Below, piece after piece: positions 61,413 to 64,000 of a DNA stretch of 64,000 nucleotides. Numbering within the stretch: the stretch's first letter is position 1; each line of letters begins with the position of its first letter. The position numbers and the translations under genes are program-made. Under the pieces are notes generated by a model. The model was not told the origin of the DNA, made no database searches, and was given only the letters and a program-made list of their open reading frames with translations. This DNA comes from Methylotenera mobilis JLW8 (GTDB taxonomy: Bacteria > Pseudomonadota > Gammaproteobacteria > Burkholderiales > Methylophilaceae), in NCBI RefSeq assembly GCF_000023705.1, contig NC_012968.1, positions 744,001-808,000 on the forward strand. Reading direction: 5' to 3'.

Positions 61413-61450
61413 ATAAATGTCAACATTTATCTTATGTCTTATATAAGATA
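61413..61450. promoter_or_regulatory. Overlapping palindromes, candidate GntR operator
   Basis: Two inverted repeats overlap in the AT-rich gap between the citE-like gene and gntR: ATAAATGT-CA-ACATTTAT (61413-61430) and TATCTTAT-N7-ATAAGATA (61428-61450). They lie 49-86 bases upstream of the minus-strand start and 95-132 bases upstream of gntR, where a repressor could block both divergent promoters. The pairing is seen in the sequence; binding by this GntR protein is inference. Confidence 0.5.
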
Positions 61451-61544
61451 TAAAACACTGGACTATTTTTATTTTGCATGTTATAAATTCAACCATGGAA
61501 ATTAAGCATGTTGCTGTTAACTAAAATGCATGGGCTGAAAAATT

Positions 61545-62279
61545 ATGGATAAGCAATTGAGTTCACCTAGCTATAGACCTTTATATGATCAGATTAAGGT
61601 GTTAATCACCCAGGGTTTGATTGGTGGGGAATGGAAGCCTGGAGATGTGATTCCTAGTGAAATAGAGTTGGCTGCACGTTACAAGGTAAGTCAGGGCACG
61701 GTACGTAAGGCGATTGATAGTCTGTCTGCCGAGAATATTCTGATTCGCAGGCAAGGTAAGGGTACTTTTGTTGCTACGCACAGTGAAGAGGTTACCAAGC
61801 TTAGGTTCTTAAGGTTGACTGCGATTGACGGCAAAAAAGAGCTGCTGCAAAACGAGTTGATTTCATGTGTGAAATCAAAAGCAGATGCATATATTGCCAA
61901 GATATTAGAGATTAAGGCGGGTGCGGCCACCGTAGAGGTAAAGCGCTTGCTCACTTTCTCTGGTCGTCCATTGATTTACGACCACCTGATTGTGCCGGCT
62001 GTTTCGTTTAAAGGGCTCAATAGCAACAAGGTGGAAGAGTGCAATGGTTCTATGTATAGCATGTATGAGTCACAGTTTGGTGTGCGCATGATACGTGCGG
62101 AAGAGCGCCTTAAAGCAGTTGCTGCCAATCAAGAGGTGGCAAAATCCTTAGGGTTGAAGGAAGGTTACCCTTTGTTGAGTATAGAGCGCGTTTCTTTTAC
62201 CTATGGTGATAAGCCTATGGAATGGCGCTTGGGGCTATGTTTGACTGATGATCATCACTATATGAGTGAGCTTGAGTAG
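61545..62279 (+). CDS. GntR-family regulator with UTRA domain
   Basis: HutC/FarR-type GntR regulator of 244 residues. The N-terminal winged helix has SPSYRPLYDQIKVLITQGLI, GDVIPSEIELAARYKVSQGTVRKAIDSL and LIRRQGKGTFVAT (recognition core VSQGTVRKAI; wing GKGTFV). The C-terminal UTRA ligand domain (about 80-240) ends with the typical RVSFTYGDKPMEWR. It is divergent from the citE-maoC-citE unit and upstream of the malic enzyme and sdhC, so it probably senses an organic acid or CoA-derived acid and controls one or both sets. Confidence 0.88.
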   Translation: MDKQLSSPSYRPLYDQIKVLITQGLIGGEWKPGDVIPSEIELAARYKVSQGTVRKAIDSLSAENILIRRQGKGTFVATHSEEVTKLRFLRLTAIDGKKELLQNELISCVKSKADAYIAKILEIKAGAATVEVKRLLTFSGRPLIYDHLIVPAVSFKGLNSNKVEECNGSMYSMYESQFGVRMIRAEERLKAVAANQEVAKSLGLKEGYPLLSIERVSFTYGDKPMEWRLGLCLTDDHHYMSELE

Positions 62280-62317
62280 TAGCTAAACTTGAGTAATTGG
62301 CGACCAGGAATAGGCGG

Positions 62318-62461
62318 ATGATCTTGAGCAAGTACTTTTTAAAATCAGCGTTGGTGTTGTCAGGCTCGCTGCTTGTGCTGTCTGCACTGGCTTATCTATC
62401 CCTGCAGGTTTCGAGGAATTTTTTGACAACGTTGAGTTGTAAATTAAGGCTAAAAAAATGA
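62318..62461 (+). CDS. Candidate 47-residue membrane ORF overlapping maeB
   Basis: A short frame with a ribosome site (TAGGCGG immediately before ATG, spacing tight). The peptide has a Lys start, one predicted membrane helix (residues about 10-30: SALVLSGSLLVLSALAYLSL) and a basic tail ending LRLKK. Its TGA overlaps the malic-enzyme ATG (ATGA, 62458-62461), which suggests coupling. I recognise no family. Its short length and the lack of an independent check keep confidence modest. Confidence 0.45.
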   Translation: MILSKYFLKSALVLSGSLLVLSALAYLSLQVSRNFLTTLSCKLRLKK

Positions 62462-63648
62462 ACGACTTAAAAAAACGCGCGCTGGATTACCACCAGTTTC
62501 CCAAACCAGGGAAGTTGAGTGTGGAATCGTCTAAATCTTGTACCACTCAAGATGACCTCTCGCTTGCTTATACACCGGGTGTTGCCGAACCAGTACGTGA
62601 AATTCATGCAGATGCAGCTAATGCATATCGATATACCAATAAAGGTAATTTGGTGGCAGTCATTACTGACGGTACTGCGGTATTGGGTTTAGGCAACATG
62701 GGTGCTTTGGCGAGTAAGCCTGTAATGGAGGGCAAGGCCGTATTGTTTAAGCGTTTTGCTGATATTGATGTGTTTGATATTGAAGTGAATGCAAAAACAC
62801 CTGATGAATTTATTGAAACCGTGGTGAATATTTCCCCAACCTTCGGCGGCATCAATTTAGAGGATATTGCAGCGCCACACTGTTTTTACATAGAAAATGA
62901 GCTGAAAAAACGTTTGGATATTCCGGTGTTCCATGATGACCAGCACGGTACAGCGGTGATTGTGGCTGCGGCTCTGCTTAATGCGTTAACGTTGCAGGGT
63001 AAAACCATGGCAGCGGCTAAAATCGTATTTCTAGGGGCAGGTGCTGCCGGCTGCTCTTGTGCCAAGTTGCTAAAAAGCATGGGTGCTCAGCACGTGACGA
63101 TGGTGGATAGAACAGGTGTTCTGGATGCCGATCGACCAGATTTGCATGACAATAACCGAGAGCTGGCGGTAGCTCCGAGCGCAGTCAAAACGCTGGCAGA
63201 TGCCATGCAAGGTGCTGATGTATTTATTGGTGTTTCGGCCAAAAACGCGCTGGATGCTAATTTAATCAATGATATGGCGCCTAACCCGATTATTTTTGCC
63301 TTGGCTAATCCGGATCCGGAAGTGTTACCTAGCGTAGCGCATGCCATCCGTGGTGATATATTGATGGCAACAGGGCGTAGTGATTTTCCTAATCAGGTCA
63401 ATAATGCGCTGTGTTTCCCTTATTTGTTCAGGGGCGCTTTAGATGCTAAAGCCAAGCAAATCACCGAGGCGATGAAAATTGCCGCAGCACATGCATTGAG
63501 TGAGCTTGCGCGCGAACCAGTGCCTGCTGAGGTATTGGCTGCATATAACCTAGAGTCATTAGCCTTTGGCAAAGATTACATCATTCCTAAACCATTTGAT
63601 CCTCGCCTGTTGGCACGTGTATCAAAAGCAGTGGCTGAGGCAGCATAA
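62458..63648 (+). CDS. Malic enzyme (malate dehydrogenase, oxaloacetate-decarboxylating)
   Basis: Converts malate to pyruvate and CO2 with NAD(P)H formation. The 396-residue single-domain form has YTPGVAEPVREIHAD (about 38-52), FHDDQHGTAVIVAAALLNAL (about 158-177) and the NAD(P)-binding KIVFLGAGAAGCSCAKLL (about 188-205); FALANPDPEV is near 279. It lacks the C-terminal phosphotransacetylase-like domain of MaeB. The cofactor preference is not clear. A ribosome site (TTAAGG) precedes the ATG. It stands directly before sdhC. Confidence 0.93.
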   Translation: MNDLKKRALDYHQFPKPGKLSVESSKSCTTQDDLSLAYTPGVAEPVREIHADAANAYRYTNKGNLVAVITDGTAVLGLGNMGALASKPVMEGKAVLFKRFADIDVFDIEVNAKTPDEFIETVVNISPTFGGINLEDIAAPHCFYIENELKKRLDIPVFHDDQHGTAVIVAAALLNALTLQGKTMAAAKIVFLGAGAAGCSCAKLLKSMGAQHVTMVDRTGVLDADRPDLHDNNRELAVAPSAVKTLADAMQGADVFIGVSAKNALDANLINDMAPNPIIFALANPDPEVLPSVAHAIRGDILMATGRSDFPNQVNNALCFPYLFRGALDAKAKQITEAMKIAAAHALSELAREPVPAEVLAAYNLESLAFGKDYIIPKPFDPRLLARVSKAVAEAA

Positions 63649-64000
63649 GTGGCTAAAAAAACTCCAATTCGTAATCGGCCCAAGAATCTTAATTTATTTA
63701 CGATTCGCCTGCCTATCAATGCTGTGGTGTCGATTTTGCACCGTATGAGCGGCATGGTGCTGTTTTTATTTACGCCGGCACTGATCTGGTCGCTGCAGGC
63801 TTCATTAAATAGCGAGGCAAGCTTGAGCGCGCTGGGCGATATGTTCCAGCACTGGGCATTCAAGCTGATGTTGATTGCACTTTCCTGGCCGTTTTTTCAT
63901 CACTTTTATGCTGGATTAAGGCATCTAGGGCAAGACGTGCATTGGATGACCACGCTCAATAAAGCCCAGTTTTCCAGCCGCATCGTACTGGGCTTAGGCG
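63649..64000 (+). CDS. sdhC: Succinate dehydrogenase cytochrome b subunit, 5' part
   Basis: The gene runs off the window. It starts with GTG immediately after the malic-enzyme TAA. The encoded 117 residues begin with the SdhC signature RPKNLNLFTIRLPINAVVSI followed by LHRMSGMVLFLFTP (heme/quinone region, His near residue 32), and a second helix carries WPFFHHFYAGLRHLGQDVH with the heme-ligand His. sdhD, sdhA and sdhB are expected just beyond the end. Contact with the malic-enzyme gene suggests co-transcription. Confidence 0.92.
   Translation, partial: MAKKTPIRNRPKNLNLFTIRLPINAVVSILHRMSGMVLFLFTPALIWSLQASLNSEASLSALGDMFQHWAFKLMLIALSWPFFHHFYAGLRHLGQDVHWMTTLNKAQFSSRIVLGLG

Overview
The window is a compact stretch of a free-living Gram-negative chromosome, most probably a betaproteobacterium. 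Outer-membrane genes (tamA, tamB, ompW, lipoproteins), a cbb3 oxidase under FNR-type control, the dapD-arsC-like-dapE-prmB order and the methylcitrate genes beside malic enzyme and succinate dehydrogenase would fit Methylophilaceae/Nitrosomonadales. That family-level placement is inference; no methanol-oxidation gene or rRNA lies here to prove it.

Layout. 1-2.7 kb: scpA-scpB-rluB (condensin partners and a 23S rRNA pseudouridine synthase). 2.8-7.6 kb, minus: a methyltransferase, prmB, and the lysine/peptidoglycan genes dapE, an ArsC/Spx-like gene and dapD. 7.7-12 kb, minus: an M48 lipoprotein protease, kup, xseA. 11.9-19.6 kb: dsbB, cysM, the ydbH-ynbE-ydbL envelope-lipid module (ynbE only 58 codons), a DEDD exonuclease, a second M48 lipoprotein with a PDZ domain, rlmD. 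19.7-30.4 kb is an oxygen-responsive block: ompW, hemN, fnr, a radical SAM gene, a tandem universal stress protein, and fixH-ccoG-ccoP-ccoQ-ccoO-ccoN. Three perfect TTGAT-N4-ATCAA boxes lie upstream of ompW, fnr and ccoN. 30.5-35.3 kb reads as a muropeptide import and recycling operon: lipoprotein binding protein, a YkuD enzyme without a signal peptide, two permeases and nagZ, with no ATPase gene. 35.4-41.2 kb: a BI-1 family protein, tadA, psiE, and a LysR regulator divergent from yceI, an old-yellow-enzyme reductase, a nitroreductase and a thioredoxin. 41.3-52.3 kb, minus: an unknown membrane protein, nlpD, pcm, surE, a DUF2069 protein, a HugZ-like protein, wrbA, tamB, tamA, purB.

Between purB and ung lies the most unusual object: a 735-bp element with the exact architecture of one integron gene cassette (core sites GTTGGGC/GCCCAAC, a folded attC, one DUF2971 gene), apparently inserted at a secondary site with no integrase or neighbouring cassettes.

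54.5-64 kb is carbon metabolism: prpD, prpC and prpB (2-methylcitrate cycle); a tight operon of two CitE/HpcH-type lyase-like proteins flanking a MaoC-type hydratase; a divergent GntR/UTRA regulator with palindromes in the shared intergenic region; a small membrane ORF overlapping the malic enzyme start; the malic enzyme; and sdhC cut by the window end. Together these suggest propionyl-CoA and C4/C5-CoA ester handling feeding pyruvate and succinate. The substrates of the lyase-hydratase-lyase operon cannot be read from sequence alone. I saw no tRNA, rRNA, CRISPR array, insertion sequence or prophage.
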